Positions 18,368-27,418 are shown, counted from the first letter of the stretch. The stretch is 64,000 nt of DNA from an uncultured Christensenella sp. (GCA_910579205.1 CAJTTD010000003.1:146992-210991); one strand, 5' to 3'. Made by a program: numbers and translations. The notes: generated from the letters alone by a model not told the origin.

Positions 18368-18637
18368 CTATTTTTTGCGCGCTTTTATTTGCTCCGCTAC
18401 GTCGGAGAGATCGCACGACACTTCGGAAACTTCGTGTATATCCTTCATGAAGTTTTCGTTCGGATCGCTTGCGCGCGAACACGCGCCGCCGCTCGCGCAA
18501 TTCGAGCACGATGAGCAGCCGCAGTCGGGAGCCGCTCCTTTCTTTTTGCCGCGCACGCGCGCATATACGCGCCACGCTATCACCCCGCCCACAAACAGTA
18601 TTATGAGTATTATCAATATTATTTCGAGTGCTGTCAT
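18368..18637 (-). CDS. FeoB-associated Cys-rich membrane protein
   Basis: 89 residues from the ATG at 18637: one N-terminal membrane helix (about residues 4-22), a basic stretch KKKG, then a Cys cluster CGCSSCSNC and GGAC, and a polar tail. This matches the small FeoB-associated Cys-rich proteins that follow feoB in many Clostridia and are thought to assist ferrous iron transport or handling. GGAG sits 6 bases before the ATG, and the feoB stop is at 18639, so the genes are coupled. Confidence 0.85.
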   Translation of the reverse strand: MTALEIILIILIILFVGGVIAWRVYARVRGKKKGAAPDCGCSSCSNCASGGACSRASDPNENFMKDIHEVSEVSCDLSDVAEQIKARKK

Positions 18638-18638
18638 T

Positions 18639-20975
18639 TTATTCTCCTTCATCCGCAATAGTGATAGTAGACGCGGCGCACGATGCGTCCGCTATCAATG
18701 CATGCTTGCTTTTTTTCGCGCGCAATACGCGTCTGATTACGACTAACGCGATCAAAGACAAAAGTATCACGGTTACGACGATGCTCATGGGCATCATATA
18801 GGTATCGAAGTTGCCCAGCCAAAACACTATAAAACTGACCGCATACGATGTCAACAGCCAAAACGCTATCGCTTGGAACGTATGCTTGCGCGAATTCAGT
18901 TCGCCCATCGCCGCGCCCACAGCCGCCATGCAAGGCACGCTGAATAGATTGAACGCCATATAGGCGAACATTGCGGCGGGGGTCATCGAGCCAAGCATCG
19001 CGCCGAGCGGAGAAGACGCTACGTCCGCCGTATCCATATCGAGCGCGCCGTCCACGCCCGCAAGTGTGCCGAGCGTGCCCACCACCATTTCTTTGGCGAT
19101 AAGTCCGGTGAACGCGGCTATAACGAGCCGCCAAGCATACTGTTGCTGCGCCGCAGTCGATACGAAACCGTTGGGCGCGGCAAACACGGGATAAAACAAG
19201 TATTGCAGTCCGCGACCGATATATCCGAGTATGCTGTCGCCTATATCGCAGTATCCGCCCTTGCCGAACGACGACAAGAACCAAATCACTATTATGGACG
19301 CGGCTATCACAGTTCCCGCGCGCACGACGAAGTGTTTGAGTTTATCCCAAAGACGCACGATCGTGGAAACGAATTGCGGACGACGGTATGCGGGCAGTTC
19401 CAATATAAACGGAGGCGGATCGCCTTTTAGCGATGTGGACTTGAGTATGACCGCGGCTATCACAGCCACCGCTATGCCCATAAAATACATTATGAATACG
19501 GTAAGATCGCCGTAGCCGTTCCAATATGTATTTGCCATCACTCCCGCGAAAGTCGCCCATATCGGCAGTTTTGCACCGCACGAAAAGAAAGGCGAAAGCA
19601 TTATCGTCAAGCGCCGCTCGTTTTCGTCCTCCAACGCCTTTGTAGCCGTAATGCCGGGAACGGCGCAGCCGAAGCACATCAAGAGCGGGATAAACGCACG
19701 CCCCGACAGCCCGAACCGCCGACACGCGCGGTCGAGTATAAACGCTACGCGCGCCATGTAGCCGGTGTCTTCCATGACAGAAAGAAACAAATAAAGCAAC
19801 AGCACTTGCGGGATAAAGCTCAACACCGAATCAAGCCCGCTGAGCAGTCCGTCGCAAATAAACCCGCTCACCCATGTGTCCGCATAACCCGCGCGCGCAA
19901 GTCCCGCTGCGGACGCGTCTATAAGGCTTCCGGTACACCAGCCCAAAAGACTTTGCAGCCAAACGCCCAAACTCGGCACGCCCACGTCGCCCGCTTCCAC
20001 CATGAGCACGGCGGCTATGCGCTCATTTGTTACTTGCACTCCGAATACGGAATTCAAAAACAAAATATCTTCGCTGAACGTTACATGAAAAACGGCAAAC
20101 ATTATGAGCAAGAATATAGGTATAGCCCAAATCTTGTGCGTAAGCACCCTATCCGCTTTATCCGATCGCGACGCTCGCTCAAGGCGCGGCGCGCGCTCTA
20201 TGCACGGCGAATATCGGGCGGCTATGTAGCGGTATCGCGCGTCGGCGATAAGAGCTTCGCGGTCTCCGCCGTATCCGTCGTCGGGAAGAGACGGGGCGAC
20301 TGCGTCCAAAGACTTTGCGATATTGGGAAACATGGCGCGCGCAGCCTCGTCTCCCTCGACGAGTTTTACCGCTTGAAAAAGCGGATGACTTATGCCCGCG
20401 CCGTCAAGCGCGCTACATATGCGTTGAACGACAGGAAAGATATCCGCGGCCTCGAGCACGCTGCTGCCCCGTCTGCCGTTGCGCGCTTGCCCGACAGCTA
20501 TTTGCATAAGCTCCTTTATACCCGTTCCCTTGAGCGCGCTTATCGACACCACCGGCACGCCCAAACGCGCCTGCAATGTCTGTACGTCTATCTTGTCGCC
20601 GATGCGCGCCAAAGCGTCCGTCATATTGAGCGCGACCACTACGGGAATGTCCGCCTCGAGTATTTGCGTAGTCAAATACAGATTGCGTTCGAGATTGGTC
20701 GCGTCCAATATATTTATCACAAGATCGGGATCTCCGTCTATCATATAATTGCGCGACACAAGTTCTTCGGGCGAATACGGCGTTAGCGAGTATATGCCGG
20801 GCAGATCGACTATTTCTATGCGCTCGGCAACGGTTTTTTTAAGCCCTTTGTAAACGCCTTCGCGCTTTTCCACCGTTACCCCCGGCCAGTTCCCCACGTG
20901 CGCCGTGCTTCCCGTCAGCCTGTTGAACAGCGTGGTTTTGCCGCTGTTCGGATTTCCTATCAGTGCTATCTTCAC
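18639..20975 (-). CDS. feoB: ferrous iron transport GTPase FeoB
   Basis: 778 residues. The N-terminal G domain has G1 GNPNSGKTT, G3 DLPGIYSLTPYSPEE and G4 NMTD, followed by a helical GDI-like region. The membrane part has the paired Gate motifs (LLMCFGCAVPGITATKALEDENERR and AAMFAYMAFNLFSVPCMAA) with the conserved Cys residues. It imports Fe2+ in a nucleotide-dependent manner. The start is GTG at 20975, placed 7 bases after GGGAG; an upstream in-frame start at 21032 lacks a ribosome site. It lies third in the operon feoA-feoA-feoB-Cys-rich protein. Confidence 0.96.
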   Translation of the reverse strand: MKIALIGNPNSGKTTLFNRLTGSTAHVGNWPGVTVEKREGVYKGLKKTVAERIEIVDLPGIYSLTPYSPEELVSRNYMIDGDPDLVINILDATNLERNLYLTTQILEADIPVVVALNMTDALARIGDKIDVQTLQARLGVPVVSISALKGTGIKELMQIAVGQARNGRRGSSVLEAADIFPVVQRICSALDGAGISHPLFQAVKLVEGDEAARAMFPNIAKSLDAVAPSLPDDGYGGDREALIADARYRYIAARYSPCIERAPRLERASRSDKADRVLTHKIWAIPIFLLIMFAVFHVTFSEDILFLNSVFGVQVTNERIAAVLMVEAGDVGVPSLGVWLQSLLGWCTGSLIDASAAGLARAGYADTWVSGFICDGLLSGLDSVLSFIPQVLLLYLFLSVMEDTGYMARVAFILDRACRRFGLSGRAFIPLLMCFGCAVPGITATKALEDENERRLTIMLSPFFSCGAKLPIWATFAGVMANTYWNGYGDLTVFIMYFMGIAVAVIAAVILKSTSLKGDPPPFILELPAYRRPQFVSTIVRLWDKLKHFVVRAGTVIAASIIVIWFLSSFGKGGYCDIGDSILGYIGRGLQYLFYPVFAAPNGFVSTAAQQQYAWRLVIAAFTGLIAKEMVVGTLGTLAGVDGALDMDTADVASSPLGAMLGSMTPAAMFAYMAFNLFSVPCMAAVGAAMGELNSRKHTFQAIAFWLLTSYAVSFIVFWLGNFDTYMMPMSIVVTVILLSLIALVVIRRVLRAKKSKHALIADASCAASTITIADEGE

Positions 20976-21039
20976 AATACATCTCCCATGTATATATTTA
21001 CCCGACGGCTGCACATTTCCGCCGCCGCGCATTGCATTT

Positions 21040-21282
21040 TCACGCGTCGTTTTGCGCCACAGTCATAACGACGCTCTGCGCCTCGTTTTTTCTAAGCGTC
21101 AGCTCGTAACCGCGCACAGTTACTTCTATAGGATCGCCGAGCGGCGCGGCTTTTTTCATTACTATCCGCGCGCCCGGCGTAATGCCCATGTCAAACAGTC
21201 TGCGCCGCACTCGCCCGTCGCCGGACACAAGCTTGACCGTCCCCGCCTCTGCGGGCGCAAATTCCGAAAGTCTTTTTTCCAT
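21040..21282 (-). CDS. feoA: FeoA family protein (proximal to feoB)
   Basis: 80 residues with an SH3-like fold; it binds and modulates the FeoB GTPase. The FeoA pattern is VRRRLFDMGITPGARIVM followed by GDPIEVTVRGYELTLRKNEA. The ATG at 21282 is preceded by GGAGG with 5-base spacing; the TTG at 21294 overlaps that site and is rejected. It is 65 bases upstream of feoB. Confidence 0.92.
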   Translation of the reverse strand: MEKRLSEFAPAEAGTVKLVSGDGRVRRRLFDMGITPGARIVMKKAAPLGDPIEVTVRGYELTLRKNEAQSVVMTVAQNDA

Positions 21283-21320
21283 TATTTCCTCCAACGATCT
21301 TATTCGTTTATCGATACTTG

Positions 21321-21336
21321 GTTAGCCGTCGCTAAC
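21321..21336. promoter_or_regulatory. GTTAGC-CGTC-GCTAAC inverted repeat between the two feoA genes
   Basis: A perfect six-base inverted repeat 38 bases upstream of the second feoA. The word GTTAGC is the same as in the direct repeats near the operon promoter, and resembles the half-site of DtxR/IdeR iron regulators. Regulatory role is an inference. Confidence 0.4.
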
Positions 21337-21365
21337 TACATTGCAAAAAAACACATTAAAACAGT

Positions 21366-21599
21366 CTACCGCGCAAACATCGGGCTTTTTCTCACCGTGA
21401 TATTTGCGGCAGTCAGTCTATCGAGCGCAATGCGGCAATCGCGTATACGCACGATAATATTGCCGTCGGAAAAACTCGACAGCTCGAGAGCCGCTCCCGA
21501 CATTATGCCTAAATTTTCAAGATGTCTGCGCGTTTTCACGTCCGCGTCCACACGCACCACCGTCAACGCTTCGCCTTTCGGCGCTTCCGACAAACACAT
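21366..21599 (-). CDS. FeoA family protein (promoter-proximal copy)
   Basis: 77 residues starting MCLSEAPKGEALTVVRVDAD, with the FeoA core TRRHLENLGIMSGAALELSS and NIIVRIRDCRIALDR. It is a second, diverged copy of the SH3-like FeoA; paired FeoA proteins ahead of FeoB are common in Clostridia. The ATG at 21599 has AGAGG upstream, and the in-frame start at 21638 would lie inside the repeated operator words. It is the first gene of the operon. Confidence 0.88.
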   Translation of the reverse strand: MCLSEAPKGEALTVVRVDADVKTRRHLENLGIMSGAALELSSFSDGNIIVRIRDCRIALDRLTAANITVRKSPMFAR

Positions 21600-21622
21600 A
21601 TCAGCCTCTGTATTCGATCTTA

Positions 21623-21659
21623 AGTTAGCAATATGCAACTTTAGTTAGCAATATGCAAC
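21623..21659. promoter_or_regulatory. two direct repeats AGTTAGCAATATGCAAC, period 20 bases (candidate iron-regulator operator)
   Basis: The 17-base word occurs at 21623-21639 and 21643-21659, so the copies face the same side of the helix. They lie just downstream of the predicted transcription start of the feo promoter and upstream of the first feoA, a typical repressor position. The half-site TTAGTTAGC resembles the DtxR/IdeR box. Confidence 0.55.
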
Positions 21660-21670
21660 CAATCGATAAA

Positions 21671-21699
21671 AGTATACCTCGTCAAAATGAACTTGTCAA
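21671..21699 (-). promoter_or_regulatory. sigma-A promoter of the feo operon
   Basis: Minus-strand TTGACA (21699-21694), 17 bases, TATACT (21676-21671). Confidence 0.85.
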
Positions 21700-21766
21700 A
21701 TGTTTTAAAGCAAAAAATAAAAAATACCGCGCGACGTTTAACACCACGCGGCAAAAGATATTCTGC

Positions 21767-23203
21767 TTATGCGCGGTCGGCGATCTGCAGATATGCCGAA
21801 TACTTCATCCAAAAATAATCTGCGCACATTGCTCCGTACTTAGCAGACGGAACGTATATCTTAATGTTCGGGTTCGCTCCGTCGAGCAAGTTGTCGCCCA
21901 CTTGCGGCAAAGCGTCGGATGCGCCGAGTTTTACGGACAGATCGACGCGCGTCAAATTTGCGCAGCCCGAAAACGCGCCGTCGTCGAATACCGTTATATT
22001 GTCGCCTATAATTATGCGGCTTGCCGCGCAACCGTCAAACGCGCCGCGAGCTATCTTGTACACCGTTTTACCTTGATACGTCTTGGGCAAGCGCAAGACG
22101 TCTTGACCTTTTGCTTCGTCCTTAACGGAAACGACTGCGTAACCTCCCGACTGCTCGGAGTATTCGTACAGATCGGAATAAGTGTCGTCGCCGTCCGACG
22201 GGTCATCGGGTTGCTGCGCGCCCGACGGCGGAAGTATCTCTATATCGGTTGCGGAAGTATCGCCGAGCGCACGCTTTATGTCGCCAACGAGTTTTTTCGT
22301 ATTGTAAGGCACGCCGCTGTCGTTAAGATGATAATTGCTGTCGTAAAAATAACCCTCGTGCATTATGTGGTCTTCTATGTTCCCTATCACGGTGCAGTCG
22401 AGAAGCTCGACGAGCCGAGCATACACATCGGTGCGACGCTCGTAAATACTGTCATCGGTGAGCGCAAGTCGGTTTATCGGCGGGAAGGAAAAATAGAATT
22501 TAGCGCCGCGCCGAGCAACTTTTTCCGCATAATCGTTTACATAGTCTATAAACTCGATGTTCACAAGATCGTGCGACACGTCGATGACGTTTGTCGTCAT
22601 GTAAAGATCGGGCATTATGTTGTACGGGCGCGCATACGCATTGTCGCCGTACTCGTTGAAAGCGGCGCGAGAGTATGCGTTTTCGGGCGACGGTATGCCG
22701 CTCGCGATAAGATCCTTTTTGCTTTTAATGTAATTGGGAAGTTCGCAAAACAAACTCGGCCACTGCGACAGCGGTATGTCGAGCGTCATCTTTTTATTTG
22801 CTTCGAGCGTCTGCACCGTTATCTCTGCGTCGGTGTACAGCGAGTATGCTTGCGTATCGAGCTCGGGCGCAAATACCACTATATCGCCCTCGTCGATGCC
22901 GCCGAAAGTGAGATCGAGCGTAGTCTTGCTGCCGAGCGCAGCATATAGCGCCATATTCACGACGGGCATATCGAGTTCGCGCTCCACCGCGCCGCTGTCA
23001 ACGCCGAACGCCATGCTCGAACCGCCGACAAGTATTATTTTTTCACCCGACACGCTGTGCAAGCGTTCGTACTTATCCGCCATGGCGGCAAGATACGTAG
23101 CGCCGTACACGTCGGGCAATATCGCCGCGTATACGGGAAGCCCTATCACGGGCAGCGCCAATATCAATATTACGGATAATACCGCGATGAGAATTTTTTT
23201 CAT
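21767..23203 (-). CDS. secreted SGNH-like protein with C-terminal BspA-type LRR
   Basis: 478 residues. An N-terminal hydrophobic helix (residues 4-28) is a signal anchor. Next is a domain with IILVGGSSMAFGVDSG, like the GxS block of DltD/AlgX-type SGNH proteins, and YDSNYHLNDSGVPYNT, which supplies the D-x-x-H type catalytic pair. An acidic Pro/Asp linker leads to an LRR_5 module (YKIARGAFDGCAASRIIIGD, FDDGAFSGCANLTRVDLS). Known relatives transfer acetyl groups to extracellular polymers together with an MBOAT protein, and the MBOAT gene lies 9 bases upstream. The long frame back to 23596 is inside that gene and is rejected. Confidence 0.8.
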   Translation of the reverse strand: MKKILIAVLSVILILALPVIGLPVYAAILPDVYGATYLAAMADKYERLHSVSGEKIILVGGSSMAFGVDSGAVERELDMPVVNMALYAALGSKTTLDLTFGGIDEGDIVVFAPELDTQAYSLYTDAEITVQTLEANKKMTLDIPLSQWPSLFCELPNYIKSKKDLIASGIPSPENAYSRAAFNEYGDNAYARPYNIMPDLYMTTNVIDVSHDLVNIEFIDYVNDYAEKVARRGAKFYFSFPPINRLALTDDSIYERRTDVYARLVELLDCTVIGNIEDHIMHEGYFYDSNYHLNDSGVPYNTKKLVGDIKRALGDTSATDIEILPPSGAQQPDDPSDGDDTYSDLYEYSEQSGGYAVVSVKDEAKGQDVLRLPKTYQGKTVYKIARGAFDGCAASRIIIGDNITVFDDGAFSGCANLTRVDLSVKLGASDALPQVGDNLLDGANPNIKIYVPSAKYGAMCADYFWMKYSAYLQIADRA

Positions 23204-23211
23204 GTCGATAC

Positions 23212-24696
23212 CTAAAACTGGAAGTAAATAAAGCTGTTGGTATATCCCGTCTGCGACGACAGATACACCCAAAACAGCGCGACTATCGCGACCGCCACCG
23301 TGTAAAGGATAGTGCCGTACTCGCCTTGCGACGCATACGCGACGCGCGCAGTGCGCATGGTTTCGAGCGTGCGCACTTGTTTGGATAGCAGAAACAGCAC
23401 GGCTATGCCCGCTGCGCACAAAACGAACATCGCGCCGCCCAGCCCCATTGCGGTAACTGTGTCGCTCACAAACGAAAAGCCGAAAGACCAGTCGGTGAAC
23501 AGCGCTTTGAGCAAGATACCGCAATCGCCTATGCTGTTGGCGCGGAAAAACAGCCATGCAAAGCATACCAGCACAAACGTTACGCCGCGCTGCCAAAGCG
23601 GAAGCACGACGGAATTTTCCAGCCCTATCTTTTCGCGCAGTTTTTTCCGCGGCTTAGCCGTAACGTTGCCTATCATCTGATAAAAGCCGTGCAAGCCACC
23701 CCATATGACAAACGTCCAGTTAGCGCCGTGCCACAGCCCGCTCAATACGAAAGTGGCAAACAGATTGAACAAATGCCGCGGCTTTTTGCAACGGTTGCCG
23801 CCGAGCGGTATATATACGTAATCGCGGAACCATGTGGAAAGCGAAATGTGCCACCTTCCCCAAAATTCTTTTATGCTGCGCGCGGCGTAAGGATCGTTGA
23901 AGTTTTGCATGAGGTCGATACCGAGCAGCTTTGCCGCGCCTATCGCTATATTGGTATAGCCGTCGAAATCGCAAAGGATCTGCACCGCAAAAAGCACGGT
24001 AGCTATTAAAACGCCCAAACCGTTGGCTTCGCTCGGCGCGTTGTAAACGACGTTGACGGCAAGCCCCAATGCGTCGGCGACGACCACTTTCTTAAAAAAG
24101 CCGATCACCATAAACTTCATGCCGATACGGATGTTTTCAGAACTCAGCCGCTGTTTCTTTTTCAACTGCGGCAATAAGTTTTCGGGCCGCTCTATAGGCC
24201 CCGCCACGAGCTGCGGAAAAAACGACACGAACAAAGCGTAGTATCCGAAATGCCGTTCCGCTTTTATCCGCCCTCTGTAAATGTCTATCACATACGACAG
24301 AGTTTGGAACGTATAAAACGATATGCCCACGGGCAGAAGAATGTCGAACGTAAGATCGCTCGCGGGCAGACCGAACATACGTATAGCCGCGCTTACGCTT
24401 TCCGACAAAAAGTTGAAGTATTTAAAAAAGAACAGCACGGCAAGACTGCTCGCAACGGCTATCACCACTGCGGCTTTGCGCAGAGCTTTTTTATCGGTAG
24501 TTTCGATTATAAGCCCCGCTATGTACGAAACAGCAGTCGTGCCGAGTATGAGTATAATAAGGCTTGCATCCCACGACATATAAAAGTAATAGCTTGCGGC
24601 AAGCAATATCACCCAGCGGAACTTGTGCGGGATAACGTAGAACAACAGCGTTACTACGGGGAAAAATATCAAGAAAGCAACGGAGTTAAACAGCAT
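23212..24696 (-). CDS. MBOAT family O-acyltransferase (AlgI/DltB-like)
   Basis: 494 residues with about ten membrane helices. Family marks are SFFPQLVAGPIERPENLLPQ, CDFDGYTNIAIGAAKLLGI, FWGRWHISLSTWFRDYVYIPLGG and the catalytic-His motif VLSGLWHGANWTFVIWG. These proteins carry acyl (usually acetyl) groups across the membrane for modification of exopolysaccharide or teichoic acid. The ATG at 24696 follows GGAGGAG. Two SGNH-like proteins flank it in the operon and are the likely extracellular transferases. Confidence 0.95.
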   Translation of the reverse strand: MLFNSVAFLIFFPVVTLLFYVIPHKFRWVILLAASYYFYMSWDASLIILILGTTAVSYIAGLIIETTDKKALRKAAVVIAVASSLAVLFFFKYFNFLSESVSAAIRMFGLPASDLTFDILLPVGISFYTFQTLSYVIDIYRGRIKAERHFGYYALFVSFFPQLVAGPIERPENLLPQLKKKQRLSSENIRIGMKFMVIGFFKKVVVADALGLAVNVVYNAPSEANGLGVLIATVLFAVQILCDFDGYTNIAIGAAKLLGIDLMQNFNDPYAARSIKEFWGRWHISLSTWFRDYVYIPLGGNRCKKPRHLFNLFATFVLSGLWHGANWTFVIWGGLHGFYQMIGNVTAKPRKKLREKIGLENSVVLPLWQRGVTFVLVCFAWLFFRANSIGDCGILLKALFTDWSFGFSFVSDTVTAMGLGGAMFVLCAAGIAVLFLLSKQVRTLETMRTARVAYASQGEYGTILYTVAVAIVALFWVYLSSQTGYTNSFIYFQF

Positions 24697-24931
24697 TTGC
24701 GCGCTCCTCCGTGCCGCCCAGCAGCAACACGCCCAATAGCAACACGGCAAGCCCCGCCGCCGCGTCCAAAAGTTCATATCCGCCCGTAAGCATGAGCGTT
24801 ACGTACGCGCCCGCGCTTCCTACGGCGAGCAACAGCCACACTATATTGTATTTGACGCGGTAACGCTTGGACGCGTAAACAAACGCGAACGCCACAGCCA
24901 AAAACATAATAGCCAGGTAGTTGAATTCCAT
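24686..24931 (-). CDS. small two- to three-helix membrane protein of the acylation cluster
   Basis: 81 residues: MEFNYLAIMFLAVAFAFVYA, then KRYRVKYN, then two more hydrophobic segments and a polar end. It starts 2 bases after the stop of the upstream lipoprotein gene and overlaps the start of the MBOAT gene by 11 bases, so it is translationally coupled to both. I know no family for it. By position it may be a small partner of the MBOAT protein, as DltX is for DltB, but this is an inference. Confidence 0.6.
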   Translation of the reverse strand: MEFNYLAIMFLAVAFAFVYASKRYRVKYNIVWLLLAVGSAGAYVTLMLTGGYELLDAAAGLAVLLLGVLLLGGTEERANAV

Positions 24932-24932
24932 G

Positions 24933-27215
24933 CTATACCGTCCCATCCGACACCGCCGCGGAAAGCAGTTTGATAAACCGCGAGGTATACTCTTTAGTGC
25001 CGTCCGTAGACGGGTGGTTGATCCAATCGTTAAAGCAATAATACGGCATTGCCGCATCGTCTATAGAACCGAGCACGGGGAATTCCAAACGGCTGTTCAG
25101 CTCCGCCAAAAACTCGCGGCGCAGCGTTGCGTTAGCTTCGTCGTCGTACGCCTTGTATCTGTAGACCGGCGGGAAAATAAAACAGACGCGCACTCCGCGT
25201 TCCATGAGCGGTCGCGCCCAAGCGTTTATCTTATCCACGCCGTTCAAAAAGTTCATGCTCGGGTACAGCGTCTCCACGTCCTCTACAAGACTGCCCTCTT
25301 CCGCATTGGCTCTGAAATACGTATAATCGCCGTGTTCGTTCATCATGTCGCGCCGCGGCCATGTGTTATATACTCGCCCGTTATCCAAATCGCTCGCGCG
25401 CGCCGCCACATACACGGGCAGCGCGGACAGTATGTCGTTTATATCCTTGGACTCGGCAAGCTCGTATTCTTCATAGATATCGTAATTGCTCTCGAAATGT
25501 CTGAGCCGCCAAGGTTGCTCTTCGTTTACAAGCTCCATGCCCTCGTCGGTAAGCCACAGATGATCGTAATTTTCAAACGCCAACACAACGATGTCGCCCG
25601 CATTGAGATATTTGTCGGTCATCTTCAAAAACATGCCCGAACCGAACCGCGCGTGAACGCCCATATGTATGACGTCGTAATCCTTGAGCATTTCGTCGTC
25701 GTAGAACATTTCCGAGCACATGCCTTTGGCAATGGAACAGCCCGAATACGTTATTATCTTTTGACGCTCGCTCGTCTTTACGAGCATCTGCTTGTCTACC
25801 ATGTTCGATTCCAAGATCTTGTCGTAAATGCGCTTGGTAGCCGAATTCATGTGCAGTTTGTTAAGGTCTGTGCCGACGAGCGCGGTATCGCTAAACGAAC
25901 GTATACTGTCGAACAAATACAGATCGGTAAGTTCGCTCATATTGCCCAACGCTCGCGCGCCGATTTTTTCCAACGCCGCGGTCGTTACTATCGACTTTAT
26001 ATGCGCGTTGCCGTTAAACGCGTCGTTGCCTATCGCCACCACTTTTTTGCCGTTGTAGCTGTCGGGTATCACTACTTCGGACATGTTTTTGCCGCCGTCC
26101 GAATACGATACTATCTCGTAGCCGATAGATCCGTCGTGCGAGGTGCATTCTTCAAACTCAAAGTACTCGCTCGGCGTGTGTTTTTTGTATTGGGCGTACA
26201 GTTTTAATTCTTTATCCGCGCCGAAACTGTCTCGATCGGGCATAGCTATCATTGCGCCGAGCGCATGCCGCTCGCCGCTGCCGTCCGCTTCGGTGTTCCA
26301 AGACTCGAGCGTATAGCCGTCGCGCGTCCATGCGCCGTTATCGTTTTGCAGATAAAAAAATTCGCCGTCCGCCGCATAATCGACGGTCATTGCCGTGTGC
26401 GAAACGTCCGCGCCGTTGTAGTCGTATACTACGGCGGACCAATCTTCGCTCACGAACCGCGCCGTGATAAAAGTATCGCCTTGCACGGTAAACGAGTATT
26501 CTTCAGTGTCGTAAACGTATTCGCCGCCCACTTCTATGTACGCGGTCTTGTATGCGTCGTCGGGCGCGCACGAAACTTTTACCGTATCGCCATACCTAAC
26601 CGTATCGTTTTCGGCTGTAACGGTTACTGTGCCGCCATCGGGCTCGCCGCTCGTTACCGCGCACTCTCTACCGTAGCACACCGCATACAGCGATACAAAC
26701 TCGTCGTATACTTGAGTAACCGTTACCGAGCCGTCGGCTTCGCGGCTGAAATCGTACGGTTTGCCCCCAACGTAAAGTTCTTCTATAACGTAATTGGCGT
26801 TGGGCATAAACTCGAACACGGCGGGCTGTCCGTAACGCAGTTCCCCGTCATCCGCCGAAGAAACGGTTACCGTACCGTTTACTATGTCCGCAATATCTGT
26901 AGACAGACGCACGGCAAGATCGACGGTAACCGAATACCGCACGTTATCGAGTATGAGCTTGCCGTCGTCGTATCTGCCCGCGTTTGAATTGACGAACTCG
27001 TACCCGTCGTTTATTTCAACGTCGAAAACAACGCGATCTCCCGCTCGAACATTGACTACCGCGTCGCCGTTTAAGCTGTAACCTACGCCTTCGGGCAGCA
27101 TTACGGTAAAATACACGTCGTCGGACGCTTTGCCGCACGCGCTAAACAACGCGCCGCCGCATAATAACAGCCCCGCCGCCGCAAATATATTTAAGTGTCT
27201 TTTGATATTTCGCAC
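24933..27215 (-). CDS. large lipoprotein: beta-sandwich repeats, LRR, SGNH-like domain
   Basis: 760 residues. The signal peptide ends in a lipobox (LLLCGGALFSAC, Cys near residue 27). Residues about 30-260 form three to four similar beta-rich repeats with GYSLNGDAVVNVRAGDRVVF-type sequence, followed by an InlB-like segment (GYTLESWNTEADGSG). An LRR_5 stretch comes next (VVAIGNDAFNGNAHIKSIV). The C-terminal half has IITYSGCSIAKGMCSEM and DIVVLAFENYDHL and ends with NDWINHPSTDGTKEY, an SGNH-like layout with Ser and D-x-x-H-like residues. The start is GTG with GAGG upstream. It is first in the acylation operon and very likely acts at the cell surface with the MBOAT protein. Confidence 0.75.
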   Translation of the reverse strand: MRNIKRHLNIFAAAGLLLCGGALFSACGKASDDVYFTVMLPEGVGYSLNGDAVVNVRAGDRVVFDVEINDGYEFVNSNAGRYDDGKLILDNVRYSVTVDLAVRLSTDIADIVNGTVTVSSADDGELRYGQPAVFEFMPNANYVIEELYVGGKPYDFSREADGSVTVTQVYDEFVSLYAVCYGRECAVTSGEPDGGTVTVTAENDTVRYGDTVKVSCAPDDAYKTAYIEVGGEYVYDTEEYSFTVQGDTFITARFVSEDWSAVVYDYNGADVSHTAMTVDYAADGEFFYLQNDNGAWTRDGYTLESWNTEADGSGERHALGAMIAMPDRDSFGADKELKLYAQYKKHTPSEYFEFEECTSHDGSIGYEIVSYSDGGKNMSEVVIPDSYNGKKVVAIGNDAFNGNAHIKSIVTTAALEKIGARALGNMSELTDLYLFDSIRSFSDTALVGTDLNKLHMNSATKRIYDKILESNMVDKQMLVKTSERQKIITYSGCSIAKGMCSEMFYDDEMLKDYDVIHMGVHARFGSGMFLKMTDKYLNAGDIVVLAFENYDHLWLTDEGMELVNEEQPWRLRHFESNYDIYEEYELAESKDINDILSALPVYVAARASDLDNGRVYNTWPRRDMMNEHGDYTYFRANAEEGSLVEDVETLYPSMNFLNGVDKINAWARPLMERGVRVCFIFPPVYRYKAYDDEANATLRREFLAELNSRLEFPVLGSIDDAAMPYYCFNDWINHPSTDGTKEYTSRFIKLLSAAVSDGTV

Positions 27216-27254
27216 ACTAGTGTTCCTCGTAAATTTATTCCGATAACTACGATA

Positions 27255-27283
27255 ATTCTACAATAACCGCTATTTTTTGTCAA
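27255..27283 (-). promoter_or_regulatory. sigma-A promoter of the surface acylation operon
   Basis: Minus-strand TTGACA (27283-27278), 17 bases, TAGAAT (27260-27255), 40 bases before the lipoprotein GTG. Confidence 0.82.
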
Positions 27284-27352
27284 ATAAAAAAAGAAAGCCG
27301 CATCTAAATTGACCTACGGAACAATTTCGTAAGAAGAGCATGCTCAAAATCC

Positions 27353-27381
27353 TTGACACGCAAAACGGCATGTGCTACAAT
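27353..27381 (+). promoter_or_regulatory. promoter of the tRNA-Thr transcript
   Basis: TTGACA at 27353-27358, 17 bases, TACAAT at 27376-27381. The transcript would start near 27388 and run through two tRNA-like repeats before reaching the intact tRNA gene at 27714. Confidence 0.85.
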
Positions 27382-27418
27382 TATTAAGCTGTCTTTAAAA
27401 GTCAGATTAAATGATTTT

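Noticed and set aside
17628..18575. 315-codon minus-strand frame opposite the TspO-like gene
   Set aside because: Arg/His/Ser-rich translation without hydrophobic or motif structure; it crosses the bidirectional terminator at 18321.
21653..22948. 431-codon plus-strand frame opposite the SGNH-LRR gene
   Set aside because: It starts in the feo promoter, lacks a ribosome site, is antisense to a protein with clear motifs, and its own sequence has no domain character.
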